A program made the position numbers and the translations under genes. Positions 1-7,881 of a stretch of 18,418 bases of DNA are shown in pieces; positions within the stretch are counted from its first letter, which is position 1, and every line of letters begins with the position of its first letter. This DNA is from Candidatus Hydrogenedentota bacterium (GTDB lineage Bacteria; Hydrogenedentota; Hydrogenedentia; Hydrogenedentales; SCBR16-9), in NCBI GenBank assembly GCA_007116095.1, contig SKJD01000204.1, positions 1 through 18,418 on the forward strand, given 5' to 3'. The notes beneath the pieces are model-generated. The model had not been told where the DNA came from. It saw only the letters and a program-made list of their open reading frames with translations, and ran no database searches.

Positions 1-31
1 CCTGTTTGTTATCCGCGAATGAACGCGAAAT

Positions 32-147
32 AACGCGAATATAATATCATACTATTATAAAACATTTGTAATAATAACTGCATTACGCTCAGTAAATATA
101 TCTATTAATGCAGTAAATGTTAATGCTCTGTGTAAAATATTCGCGTT
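32..147. repeat. Nested palindromic AT-rich intergenic element
   Basis: The segment is bounded by an 11-bp perfect inverted repeat, AACGCGAATAT at 32-42 and ATATTCGCGTT at 137-147. Inside are further nested pairs: AACATTT (61-67) with AAATGTT (115-121), and ACTGCATTA (77-85) with TAATGCAGT (106-114). The middle is very AT-rich, unlike the GC-rich genes around it. Copies of a degenerate CGCGAATGAACGCGAAT-type phrase continue outside both ends (about 12-40 and 140-215). It could be a small non-autonomous palindromic element or a structured RNA; no coding content is visible. Confidence 0.55.
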
Positions 148-234
148 CATTGGCGTTTATTCGTGGTTCCTTTGATTTATCCGCGAAGGCGCATCAATGA
201 GCGCGAATTGAATGGTTATTATGTTCGCGTGGTG

Positions 235-255
235 CCATGCATGTGCCCTGCATGG
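235..255. other. Small hairpin downstream of the ABC operon
   Basis: CCATGCA (235-241) pairs with TGCATGG (249-255) around a 7-nt loop, shortly after the stop codon of the last minus-strand ABC gene. No T-run follows on the minus strand, so it is at best a weak or Rho-assisted 3' end. Confidence 0.25.
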
Positions 256-276
256 TACAGGTCTGATGCTGAGGGT

Positions 277-1164
277 TCAACTGCCAATGGCTTTATTCTG
301 CTCGAATTGCCGCACGCGGAGGACAAAGATGGTGGCCAGAATAAATCCCGCGGAGATGGCGAGCAAGGCGGGCAGGGCCTCGCCCGCGCTGATGTAGAGT
401 TGTTGCTTGGCGATTTCGCCCAGGGCCGTCTGGATGCTCTGGTCCTGCGTTGCGCCCAGGGACTGCGGCGCAATCATCTCGATGTACTTGTTGATGGTGA
501 AGAAGTCGACGGCTCCGGGAATGATGGCGGCCAGGCGTTGCCATAGGATCAAGACCAATACGCCCAACACGATGGGGCGCTTTGTAATCACCCCCAGAAA
601 CAAGGCCACCGCCCCATTGCCCAACACCGCCAGAAAGGCCACGGCGTTGTAGTGGGCCAGCAGGATCAGGTTTTGCCGGTCGATGCCGAAGTTGGGCGCC
701 ATGGTGCAGGCGAGGAAACTAAGCCACTGGGAGACCACAATCAGGCCACCAGCAACGATCAGGTAGGCCGTGAACTTGCCCAGGACCCACATCGAGCGCG
801 GCAATGGCCGGGTGAGGAAGTAGGGCATGGTCTGCGCCTCCAGGTCCTCACCAATCAGCATGGCGGCGAAGAAGAGCGCGAGGATTGGCGCGAGGTTCGG
901 CAGATAGATGTCCCGGTTCAAATCCGGGAACATCCCGCCCATCTGCGCGTAGGTCCCGAGATACGCTTCCGACAGTGGGAAGAAAATGGGCAGCATGGTT
1001 ATCACGGCCGCCAGCAATAGACGCCGGCGTCGCACCAGCAGCATGGTGGACAGGCCCAGCATGGCGGTGTAATGTCCCCACCAGGATACCTTGTCATTAT
1101 ACGGCGGCAGGGCGTGCAGGCCCGTTTCCGCAATATCGCTTTGTTCGGACATGGTTTCTTTCAT
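277..1164 (-). CDS. ABC-2 type transporter permease (second of pair)
   Basis: This 295-residue integral membrane protein has about six hydrophobic segments (roughly residues 48-66, 90-105, 128-152, 168-192, 196-215 and 263-283) after a hydrophilic N-terminus. Between the second and third segments lies the motif GEDLEAQTMPYFLTRPLPR followed by VLGK, the cytoplasmic coupling loop typical of ABC-2 permeases (family knowledge). It starts 16 bp after the stop of the upstream ATPase, so the two are almost certainly co-transcribed and form an ATPase/permease pair. The start at 1164 has a weak GGCGGA-type ribosome site; an ATG four codons in (1152) is an alternative. The C-terminus (FVLRVRQFE) resembles that of the other permease (FILRVRKAE), suggesting related subunits. 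The substrate cannot be read from the sequence. Confidence 0.85.
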   Translation of the reverse strand: MKETMSEQSDIAETGLHALPPYNDKVSWWGHYTAMLGLSTMLLVRRRRLLLAAVITMLPIFFPLSEAYLGTYAQMGGMFPDLNRDIYLPNLAPILALFFAAMLIGEDLEAQTMPYFLTRPLPRSMWVLGKFTAYLIVAGGLIVVSQWLSFLACTMAPNFGIDRQNLILLAHYNAVAFLAVLGNGAVALFLGVITKRPIVLGVLVLILWQRLAAIIPGAVDFFTINKYIEMIAPQSLGATQDQSIQTALGEIAKQQLYISAGEALPALLAISAGFILATIFVLRVRQFEQNKAIGS

Positions 1165-1180
1165 GTGGCAATTCCGCCGT

Positions 1181-2107
1181 TCATTGACGCACCAGGTATT
1201 CGAAAACCGACTGGAGATTGTCGTCGGCGCAGGTAATCTGACGGATGCTGTGCGCTTCTTCCAGCGCCAGCCGGTTCAAGGTGTTGTAGCAGGCATTGGG
1301 GTCCGAGGTTCGGATGCAGAGTCCCGACGCCTCGTCGATGAACTCCAGCGCCATGATGCCCGGGAGTTCCGCCAGGTCCCGCGCCAGCCGTCGGGGCTGG
1401 TCGCAATGCACGGTGATGCTGTGGGGGTGGTCATCAATGAGATTGCGGATTTCCCGCACCCGGCCCTGGGCCAGCAAGGCGCCCTGGTGCAGCAACAAGA
1501 CATTGCTGGTCACCCGCTCGATTTCATAGAGGATGTGGCTGGAGAAGAGGACGGTCAGCCCCGCCTCCCCCAGTTCCCGAATCAAAGCAAACATTTCCTC
1601 CCGGCCCTGGGGATCGAGGCCGTTCATTGGCTCATCCAGGAAAATCAGCTCCGGGCCGCTGCATAGCGTCTGCGCAATCTTGATGCGCTGCCGCATGCCC
1701 TTGCTGTACTGCGTGATGGGCTTGTGCATCCAGTCCTGCATATGCACCCGTTCGCAGGCTGTTTCCGCCCGTTGCCGCGCCACTTTGCCGGGCAGGCCCC
1801 AAATCCGGTTGAGCCAGTAGACAAATTCATAGCCCGTCATGTTGTCAAAGAAGTGATCGCTCTCCGGACAAAAGCCGATGCGGCGCAATACACCCAGGTT
1901 GTGGCGGGGCGATTCGCCGAAGACCCGGATGACGCCCTTACCGGGTTCATAGAGTCCCAGCGCGAGTTTGATGAAGGTGCTTTTGCCCGCGCCGTTGGGG
2001 CCGAGCAGTCCGGTCACGCCGGTCGTGATTTCCAGGCTCAGGTTGTTCAGCGCCATCACCTCCCCAAACCATTTGGAAAGTTCCCGGGTTTCGATCACAT
2101 GGCTCAT
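1181..2107 (-). CDS. ABC transporter ATP-binding protein (canonical Walker A)
   Basis: This is a 308-residue ABC ATPase. Visible motifs in order are Walker A GPNGAGKST, Q-loop region FCPESD, signature YSKGMRQR, Walker B LIFLDEP with the NGLDP D-loop, and H-switch FSSHIL. The last ~90 residues form a C-terminal extension as in CcmA-type export ATPases. The open frame extends upstream to 2197, but the start at 2107 is chosen because GGAGGT precedes it at good spacing and its ATG overlaps the upstream permease stop in an ATGA arrangement, which indicates translational coupling. It presumably energises the permease encoded immediately downstream, working in the cytoplasm at the inner membrane. 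Unlike the other ATPase of the operon, all catalytic motifs look intact. Confidence 0.9.
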   Translation of the reverse strand: MSHVIETRELSKWFGEVMALNNLSLEITTGVTGLLGPNGAGKSTFIKLALGLYEPGKGVIRVFGESPRHNLGVLRRIGFCPESDHFFDNMTGYEFVYWLNRIWGLPGKVARQRAETACERVHMQDWMHKPITQYSKGMRQRIKIAQTLCSGPELIFLDEPMNGLDPQGREEMFALIRELGEAGLTVLFSSHILYEIERVTSNVLLLHQGALLAQGRVREIRNLIDDHPHSITVHCDQPRRLARDLAELPGIMALEFIDEASGLCIRTSDPNACYNTLNRLALEEAHSIRQITCADDNLQSVFEYLVRQ

Positions 2108-2994
2108 ACCGCCACCTCCGCCTTGCGTACGCGCAGGATAAAGATGCTGCCCGCCACCACGCATACCAGCAGCACATTCACCAGGGCCGGTTGCCATCCT
2201 ACGCCCATGAAGTCCTGGCCGATGTAGCGGGTTTCACTGGTGAACAGCGCCAAACCCAGCCTATAGACCGCCAGGGGCGTGGAGATAATCATATAGCGTG
2301 GATCAAACAGAATGCCGCTCAGGGTGCTGGCGAAAACACCATTCGTCACGACCAACACAAAAACCGCTGCTGCGGCGAAACTCTCGCTGCTCATAAGACA
2401 GGAGGCCGCCAGGATGGAGAGTGCGGTCGGCAGGATAATCAACAGGGAGAAACCGAACATCGCGAAGGGAAAGGTCCAGGTCTCCTGCAAGGTGTTCCAG
2501 CCGGGCAGGAGGAGGTTGTGCAGGATGACCAGCAGGGTTCCGGGGATGGCGGTCAGGCACAAGCCCACCAGGACCAGCGCGCCCAGCTTGCCCAGCACGT
2601 AGTCCTTCCAGTTCAGGGGTTTGGCGAAATAGACTTCCATCAGGTTGTTCTTGAAGTCGTTGCAGACCATCCCCGATCCCATTACCAGAAAGACCAGCAG
2701 CAACAAGGTCGCCTGCATGCGAATAAAATCGAAGAAGGTGCGGGCGTTCACCACGATAAAGTCCAGTTGCAGGAAGGCCTGGGTCATGGGGTTGTTCGGG
2801 TCCTGCATGATGATGTCGTAAATCATGATTTGCGCCAGACGCATCAGGACATGCAGCAGGCCGAAGAGCATCAAATACTTGAGCAGGCGGGACTGCATCG
2901 CTAGATGCAGTTCCTGCTCGATGATCACCACCCAGCGAAAGTGGTGGCGGGAGACGCCGCTATATTGGCGGTATTGTTGTTTGTAGATGGGCAT
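2104..2994 (-). CDS. ABC-2 type transporter permease (first of pair)
   Basis: This 296-residue polytopic membrane protein has several long hydrophobic stretches separated by a short loop containing NDFKNNLMEVYFAKPLNWKD and VLGKLG, the ABC-2 permease coupling motif. The reading frame is open to 3165, but the upstream part is proline/arginine-rich out-of-frame sequence of the neighbouring ATPase. The ATG at 2994 lies 5 bp after that ATPase's stop and has GGGAG upstream, so it is preferred. Its stop overlaps the next ATPase start by 4 bp. The order ATPase-permease-ATPase-permease suggests either two homodimeric exporters or one heteromeric one. No substrate-specific domain is present. Confidence 0.85.
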   Translation of the reverse strand: MPIYKQQYRQYSGVSRHHFRWVVIIEQELHLAMQSRLLKYLMLFGLLHVLMRLAQIMIYDIIMQDPNNPMTQAFLQLDFIVVNARTFFDFIRMQATLLLLVFLVMGSGMVCNDFKNNLMEVYFAKPLNWKDYVLGKLGALVLVGLCLTAIPGTLLVILHNLLLPGWNTLQETWTFPFAMFGFSLLIILPTALSILAASCLMSSESFAAAAVFVLVVTNGVFASTLSGILFDPRYMIISTPLAVYRLGLALFTSETRYIGQDFMGVGWQPALVNVLLVCVVAGSIFILRVRKAEVAV

Positions 2995-2999
2995 GCGGC

Positions 3000-3923
3000 T
3001 CAGCTCCCGGATATGGATTTCATGAAGGCTTCGGCCAGATCGCCGCGCAAGGGCTCCAGATGCCGCACCTGGGTCTGTCGCGCCACCGCCAATTCGAAGA
3101 GCAACCGGGGGGATTGCGTTTCTTCCAGGCGGACATGGATCAGGTCTTCGCGGTGGTGGCTGCACGACACACCCTGCTCCTCCAAGGCCGCTGCGTAGCC
3201 GTCGTGGTCATCCCGCACCCGCAGCTCGTAATACCCGCTGCGCGGCGCGGTCAATGCGGCCATGTCCATGTCATCGACCATCTTGCTCTGGTGCAGTACA
3301 ATAACCCGGTCACAGACATGCTGCACATCGGGCAGCAGATGGGAGGACAGCAGGAGTGAGACCTTGCGCTCGGCGGCAATCTCGCGGATAAGGTCCAGGA
3401 TTTCCAGGCGTCCCCGGGGGTCCAGGCCGTTAGTCGGTTCGTCCAGCAGGAGGAGTTTCGGGTCATGGATGATGGCCTGCGCGAGTTTCACCCGCTGGAG
3501 CATCCCGGTGGAGTAGGTCTCCATTTTACGATAGCGCGCCTCGCCGAGGCCGACGTAGTTCAGCGCTTCATGGCTGCGTTCCATGGCGTCCACCTGCCGC
3601 ATCCCCGCCAGGCGGCCCAGGTAGTTCAGGAAATTGACCGCGCTGATCTTCGGGCTGTTCACCTCGCGCTCGGGCATGTAGCCAATCCGCTGGCGCACAG
3701 CGATTACCGATTTTGGCAACTCGTAACCAAAGACCTTCACCGTGCCCGACGCGGCCCGGTTGTAGCCCAGCAGCGTGCGGATCAGTGTGCTCTTCCACGC
3801 GCCATTGGGGCCCAGCAGGCCAATCGTCCCACCGTGTATCTCCAGGCTGAGATTGTCCAGGGCGCAAAAGCTGCCGTAGCGTACGGTGAGCCCGGTTATT
3901 TCTATCAGGGGTGAAGTTCCCAT
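3000..3923 (-). CDS. ABC transporter ATP-binding protein with altered Walker A
   Basis: This 307-residue ABC ATPase is the first gene of the export operon. Signature STGMLQR, Walker B LLLLDEP with NGLDP, and the H-switch LSSHLL are all intact. The Walker A motif, however, reads GPNGAWKST: residue 43 is Trp (codon TGG, positions 3797-3795 on the minus strand) instead of the nearly invariant Gly before the catalytic Lys44. A single base change from GGG would explain it. The start at 3923 is chosen over the longer frame (to 4040) because GGAAAGG precedes it and the extension is read from palindromic repeat sequence. It is followed after 5 bp by the first permease. In the known family this glycine gives the P-loop its turn, so ATP binding may be impaired unless the base is an error. 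Confidence 0.88.
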   Translation of the reverse strand: MGTSPLIEITGLTVRYGSFCALDNLSLEIHGGTIGLLGPNGAWKSTLIRTLLGYNRAASGTVKVFGYELPKSVIAVRQRIGYMPEREVNSPKISAVNFLNYLGRLAGMRQVDAMERSHEALNYVGLGEARYRKMETYSTGMLQRVKLAQAIIHDPKLLLLDEPTNGLDPRGRLEILDLIREIAAERKVSLLLSSHLLPDVQHVCDRVIVLHQSKMVDDMDMAALTAPRSGYYELRVRDDHDGYAAALEEQGVSCSHHREDLIHVRLEETQSPRLLFELAVARQTQVRHLEPLRGDLAEAFMKSISGS

Positions 3924-3944
3924 GTGCCTTTCCAAATGTGCGTG

Positions 3945-4098
3945 TATCGGAGTATCCGGAGTAGCGAAGATTGCTTCGCTTGGTTGGACGAAGCAAGCTT
4001 CGTCACTCCAGATCCAACGAAGCAAGCTTCGATACTCCATTGTTCCGGAGTAGCAAAGCTCGCTTTGCTGAACTCAACGAAGCAAGCTTCGATACTCC
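3945..4098. repeat. Cluster of imperfect palindromic intergenic repeats
   Basis: The core CGAAGCAAGCTTCG occurs three times (3989-4002, 4018-4031, 4078-4091), each a small hairpin. The last two copies continue identically as ATACTCC to 4038 and 4098. The unit at 4047-4098 is a long imperfect palindrome: its left arm 4047-4069 matches the reverse complement of the right arm 4076-4098 at 18 of 23 positions. A similar unit spans 3958-4009. The cluster fills the gap between the big beta-sandwich gene and the ABC operon. It resembles REP-type dispersed repeats; no T-run makes it a classical terminator. Confidence 0.6.
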
Positions 4099-4117
4099 GG
4101 CCTCCCTGCCCCCCATA

Positions 4118-6994
4118 TTAATATGCGCTGAGGGCGATATCAAGGGTCAAATCGGTGTCTTCATGCGAAACGGAAACAATTTCGGTGTGGACGTAACGCA
4201 TGGAGGACATCAGCGAGGCCGAGGCTTCAAAGTAATAGATGTCCAGTTGCCAGTCGCCTGCGGGTACATTGTCAAACTCGAAGTAGCCGCTGCTGTCGAC
4301 GCCGGTGCTGTTGCCCAGTACCTGGTCCACGTTGACGAAGTCGCCGAGACTTGCAGTTGGGAACCCGGGCTGGCGCAGGACAGCCCGGCCGCCGATGAAG
4401 GAAGCGGGCGACGGAGAGCAGAAGCCTTCGATGCGCGTCCCATCCCCCGTGCCGAAATCCTGCCGGGTGACCTGGCCTTCTTCTATTTCCACCAGTACGC
4501 CCCGGGTATTGAAAAGGCCCATGAAATCGCCCGCGCCGGAAGTGCTGAATATCGCCTGGTGCGTGCCGGCGCTCAGGCCGTCGATGTAGTAATAGCCCTC
4601 GCTGTCCACGTTGGTGGTGAAGGGCTGTCCACCCACCAGCACGATGACCATCGCGCCTGCCACCGGGCGGCCTTGCTGGTAGACATAGCCCTCGAGGGCG
4701 CCCCCGGCCCCCAGATCAATGGTGATATCCTGTACATGTTCGCCTACCTGCAATTCCACGGGACCAGCGGAGGCTGGGGCATAGGACGGATGCCGCGCCA
4801 GGAGCATATACGTGCCTTCGGGGAGCATGGTAAACTGGAACGCGCCGTCCGCCCCTACTTGTTGTGTTGTACTGGAGGCCCCCGCCATCATCACCCAAGC
4901 CTGATCCGCGCTGTCGGACTCCACCAATAGCACCTCGGTTCCCTGGGGACTGCTTCCGTCGCTGGTCTGCACTTCTCCGGAGATCACGCCCCCACTGCTT
5001 TCCAGGTAGAGCGTAATGCCCTCCAGGACTTCCCCTGCCGCCACGGATACCTCCATCCGTGCGGGGACATAGCGCATGGCCAGCGCTTCCAGGCGGTACT
5101 CGCCCGCCGCCACGCTGAGCTCGAAGCGCCCAGAAGGCTCGGAGCCGGAATAGCTGCCGCCGCCGCTTATCATCCCGTCCATCACCGACGGCCCGGCGAC
5201 CGAGGAAATCGGCTGCGCCGTAACGCGGTAGCTGTTGGGCGCCTGGTTGCTGTCACGCACCAGCACCTGGCCGCGAATGATTGACGCGGCGTTCAGGACA
5301 ATCTCATTGGGCTGGTTCAAACGCACCTGGTGCAGGGTGCGTGCGGCATAGCCGTCGCGCTGCGCCGTAAGCTGGTAGGTGCCTGTCTCCACGCCTTCAA
5401 AACGGAAGGCGCCCTGGCCGTCGGTCTGGGCGTTGCGGTCCAGGGCGTCAAAACTTTCGGTGGAAACCCCGGCGAGGTTGACCGAAGCGCCGGTCACAGG
5501 CCGCCGGTTGCTGTCCAGCACCGTCCCGTATACCTGGTAGCGCCCTTCGTCCTGGGGCAACAGGGTCAACGTGACGCCATCCATGTCACTATAGCCGTTG
5601 GGGTAGACCGCCTGGCCGGTGGTGCTGAATTTATAGCCTTCCTTGAAAGGATAGAGTTGGTAACTGCCGGCGGGCACCTGGGTAATTTCGAAATGGCCCT
5701 GCTCATCCGTGGTGGCGTTGCTGAAGGCCTGGGCGCGGTCCAGCGGCCCCAAAAGCTGGGAAAAGGCGGGTATACAGACGACCTCGGCGCCCTCCACGGG
5801 ATTGCGCCGCGTGTCCCGCACAATGCCGCGGATGTTGGTGCCGGGGAACAGGTAGATGTCGATGCGGGCCTCGCGGCGGTTCGCGCTGAGCATGAAGGGA
5901 TCGACCAGTTGCGGGGCGTGCTCCTCGTTGTGGGCCGAAGCGTAAAGGCGCCAGGTTTCATTCAGCGGCACGCCACTTAGTTCGTAATAGCCCTCCTCGT
6001 CGGAGCTGGCGACCATAAAGCGTTCCGGCCGGGTCATGGCGTTTAGCGCCTGGCTCAGGATACTCTCTGTGCCGGTCAACATCACCGTTGCCTGGACCGG
6101 ATCCTCGTCCGGCGTCATGACATAGCCCCAGACGATTCCCGCGGGCGCCAGCCGGAAGTCGACGTTGCGTTTATGTTCGTTCTGGACGATCCGGATGCGT
6201 TGATACGGGAGTTCCCGGCCTGGAAGATAGGGAATGCCCTCCATCTGCACATAGACATTGCGTTCCCCGAATTGTATGCCCCGGATTTCATAATGACCGT
6301 CCTCATCGGTCTCGGCCTGCTTGCCGGCGTGCTCCACGACCACCGTTACCCCTGCCGCCGGACGTCCACTCCCCTCCTCCGTCACCCGGCCGGATATACG
6401 CGCACCGGTTTGCAGGGAGACATTGCGTGTAATGACCGGGTTGTCCGGGTAGATATGTAGTAAGGCGTATTGTTGGATATAATCCGGGTGCCTATAGCCA
6501 ATATGATGATGGCCTGTACCCTGCAAAGGCACGTGATAGCGCCCCTCCTCATCGCTTCGATACAATGCCTGCATCCGAGGATTTACGTCAATGTCTTCGG
6601 GAGACGGCTGGTTTGATAGCAACCGGATTTCGACATCGGGTAGGGGCTCCCCCGTTTCCTGAGCAAATATGCGGCCTTCAATGTAGTATTCCAGATCGGC
6701 GGCTTCGTCACCGAGCTGTGTGTCGGCCGCGGGCTGGACAACCTCCGGCATGGCGGGGGCGTCGGGTTGGGCGTATTCGGGGAAGGGTTCCTGGAAAGGT
6801 GGTGGTTCTGCTGTACGGGTAGGCGGCGCTTCATAGCTCATGCGCGATGTCGGCGGGGCAATCGGGCGTTCCGGGGCGAAGAGCCAAGCCAGCATGATGA
6901 TGACCAGGAGCAAAATGACCACCCCCCCCAGAATCTGGAGGGTGGAAACGGAGGATGCCCCAAGTTCTCGTTTCATCTTGTCTGTGGCGCCCAT
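4118..6994 (-). CDS. Membrane-anchored multi-domain carboxypeptidase-regulatory-like protein
   Basis: This very long protein (958 residues from this start) has a short basic N-terminus, one strong membrane segment (about residues 17-41), a Pro/Glu-rich linker to about residue 95, then a long chain of beta-sandwich repeats. Recurrent openings such as GRVTEEGSGRPAAGVTV, GIVRDTRRNPVEGAEVV, YGTVLDSNRRPVTGASV and EGYVYQQGRPVAGAMVI, followed by Y-x-(I/L)-x-G-(V/L)-x-x-G turns, are the signature of CarboxypepD_reg-like domains; I count roughly eight to ten. There is no peptidase motif. The bulk should lie in the periplasm or at the cell surface, probably as a scaffold or ligand-binding stalk. The start is uncertain: 6994 has GGAG about 11 nt upstream, but the frame is open to an ATG at 7183 that also has an AAGGTG-like site. 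The ABC operon follows on the same strand after the repeat cluster. Confidence 0.8.
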   Translation of the reverse strand: MGATDKMKRELGASSVSTLQILGGVVILLLVIIMLAWLFAPERPIAPPTSRMSYEAPPTRTAEPPPFQEPFPEYAQPDAPAMPEVVQPAADTQLGDEAADLEYYIEGRIFAQETGEPLPDVEIRLLSNQPSPEDIDVNPRMQALYRSDEEGRYHVPLQGTGHHHIGYRHPDYIQQYALLHIYPDNPVITRNVSLQTGARISGRVTEEGSGRPAAGVTVVVEHAGKQAETDEDGHYEIRGIQFGERNVYVQMEGIPYLPGRELPYQRIRIVQNEHKRNVDFRLAPAGIVWGYVMTPDEDPVQATVMLTGTESILSQALNAMTRPERFMVASSDEEGYYELSGVPLNETWRLYASAHNEEHAPQLVDPFMLSANRREARIDIYLFPGTNIRGIVRDTRRNPVEGAEVVCIPAFSQLLGPLDRAQAFSNATTDEQGHFEITQVPAGSYQLYPFKEGYKFSTTGQAVYPNGYSDMDGVTLTLLPQDEGRYQVYGTVLDSNRRPVTGASVNLAGVSTESFDALDRNAQTDGQGAFRFEGVETGTYQLTAQRDGYAARTLHQVRLNQPNEIVLNAASIIRGQVLVRDSNQAPNSYRVTAQPISSVAGPSVMDGMISGGGSYSGSEPSGRFELSVAAGEYRLEALAMRYVPARMEVSVAAGEVLEGITLYLESSGGVISGEVQTSDGSSPQGTEVLLVESDSADQAWVMMAGASSTTQQVGADGAFQFTMLPEGTYMLLARHPSYAPASAGPVELQVGEHVQDITIDLGAGGALEGYVYQQGRPVAGAMVIVLVGGQPFTTNVDSEGYYYIDGLSAGTHQAIFSTSGAGDFMGLFNTRGVLVEIEEGQVTRQDFGTGDGTRIEGFCSPSPASFIGGRAVLRQPGFPTASLGDFVNVDQVLGNSTGVDSSGYFEFDNVPAGDWQLDIYYFEASASLMSSMRYVHTEIVSVSHEDTDLTLDIALSAY

Positions 6995-7395
6995 GCCATC
7001 ACATACTCCGATTTTGACTTTTAAGAATGACGCCGGATGATATGCTACGCCACCGCCCCTAGCGTCATCATCCTGCATCAATGCACGGGCTCGTGTCAAC
7101 TGTATAACAGGGAAAATTCGATTACCCATCAACGATACATTCCACATATTGGTTTCTATTCGTATAAAATCATGGTTATTCATCGCTCACACCTTTGAAC
7201 CACGAATGTACACGAATAAAAAACGATCTTAGGGAGCACCAAAGCCCTTTGCACCATCGCGTCTCGGCGTCTTTGCGTTAAAAACCTTTTTCATGCATTT
7301 TCGCGACTTTTGTGAAAAAAAACATCTCCCTGTTATGTCTTACGGGGTTCTCGCCATGATTGCGTGTATGTCGGACAGCGATCCAGTCTTCCCAC
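6995..7395. other. Intergenic stretch with dispersed-repeat phrases
   Basis: No gene is evident here apart from the possible N-terminal extension of the preceding protein (to 7183). Two degenerate phrases common in bacterial intergenic DNA are visible: ACCACGAATGTACACGAATA near 7198-7217, related to the phrase at 140-175, and GCGTCTCGGCGTCTTTGCGT near 7260-7279. The rest is AT-rich with A-runs around 7314-7322. I see no convincing promoter. Confidence 0.35.
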
Positions 7396-7440
7396 AAAAA
7401 AACAGACTTCCTACTCCCATCATCCGGAAGCAGGAAGCCT
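7396..7440 (-). terminator. Strong Rho-independent terminator of the sigma-factor operon
   Basis: On the minus strand, a 14-bp stem formed by 7439-7426 and 7418-7405 pairs completely when G-U pairs are allowed. It has a 7-nt loop and is followed by a run of seven T (7402-7396). It lies about 30 bp beyond the stop of the two-TM protein gene, so it ends that transcript. Confidence 0.85.
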
Positions 7441-7467
7441 GCATGCTTTAATATCAGTTGGTCTGTG

Positions 7468-7881
7468 TCAGCTCAGGATGCGGTTGCGCAGGGGGAATAA
7501 GCCCAAGAGCACCACAAACACCAGCAGCCCCAGTCCGACAGCCCAGAGCGTTTCGCTGGTTGGTTGCCAAGCGCCCAAACCGCTGGTGGTCAGGTAATAG
7601 TCGAGCTTGCCGCGCAAGCCGGGAAAGCTGTTGCGTATCGCGGCGCTTCCGGTGAACAGGATCACCAAGCCGCCGGCAATCAGGGGCAACGCCAGCAGGG
7701 AAAACATCAGTCCCATCACCGAGTAGCGGAATCGCTGGCTCTCCGCGTCTCTTATGGCGACAAAGCGCAGGCTTTGCTCCATTTTCCGGTGGAAAAAGAG
7801 CGGGGCGCAGCTACGCCGCTCACGCTGCAAGGAAGAATCGATCCAGTCATTTACTTCATGTTCTGATCGTTTCTCAGACAC
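7468..7881 (-). CDS. Small two-TM protein coupled to the ECF sigma factor
   Basis: This 137-residue protein begins with a charged, helical N-terminal region (SEKRSEHEVNDWIDSSLQRE), followed by two predicted membrane segments (about residues 53-77 and 111-129) separated by a roughly 30-residue extracytoplasmic loop. The GTG at 7881 is preferred: it overlaps the sigma-factor stop by 8 bp and is preceded by AGAAGGA. Position directly after an ECF sigma gene, with overlap, is the classical place for an anti-sigma factor. The HxxxCxxC zinc motif of common anti-sigma factors is absent; the only cysteine is near residue 25. The cytosolic N-terminus could still bind the sigma factor, but I do not recognise a family. 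The function is inferred from context only. Confidence 0.65.
   Translation of the reverse strand: MSEKRSEHEVNDWIDSSLQRERRSCAPLFFHRKMEQSLRFVAIRDAESQRFRYSVMGLMFSLLALPLIAGGLVILFTGSAAIRNSFPGLRGKLDYYLTTSGLGAWQPTSETLWAVGLGLLVFVVLLGLFPLRNRILS

Noticed and set aside
1091..3914. Several plus-strand open frames of 100-237 codons opposite the ABC genes
   Set aside because: They are antisense to clear ABC transporter genes, have low-complexity compositions rich in Gln, Gly, His and Arg, and lack family motifs.
3924..4040. N-terminal extension of the first ATPase
   Set aside because: The extra 39 codons are translated from palindromic repeats, whereas 3923 has a ribosome site and the conserved ATPase N-terminus.
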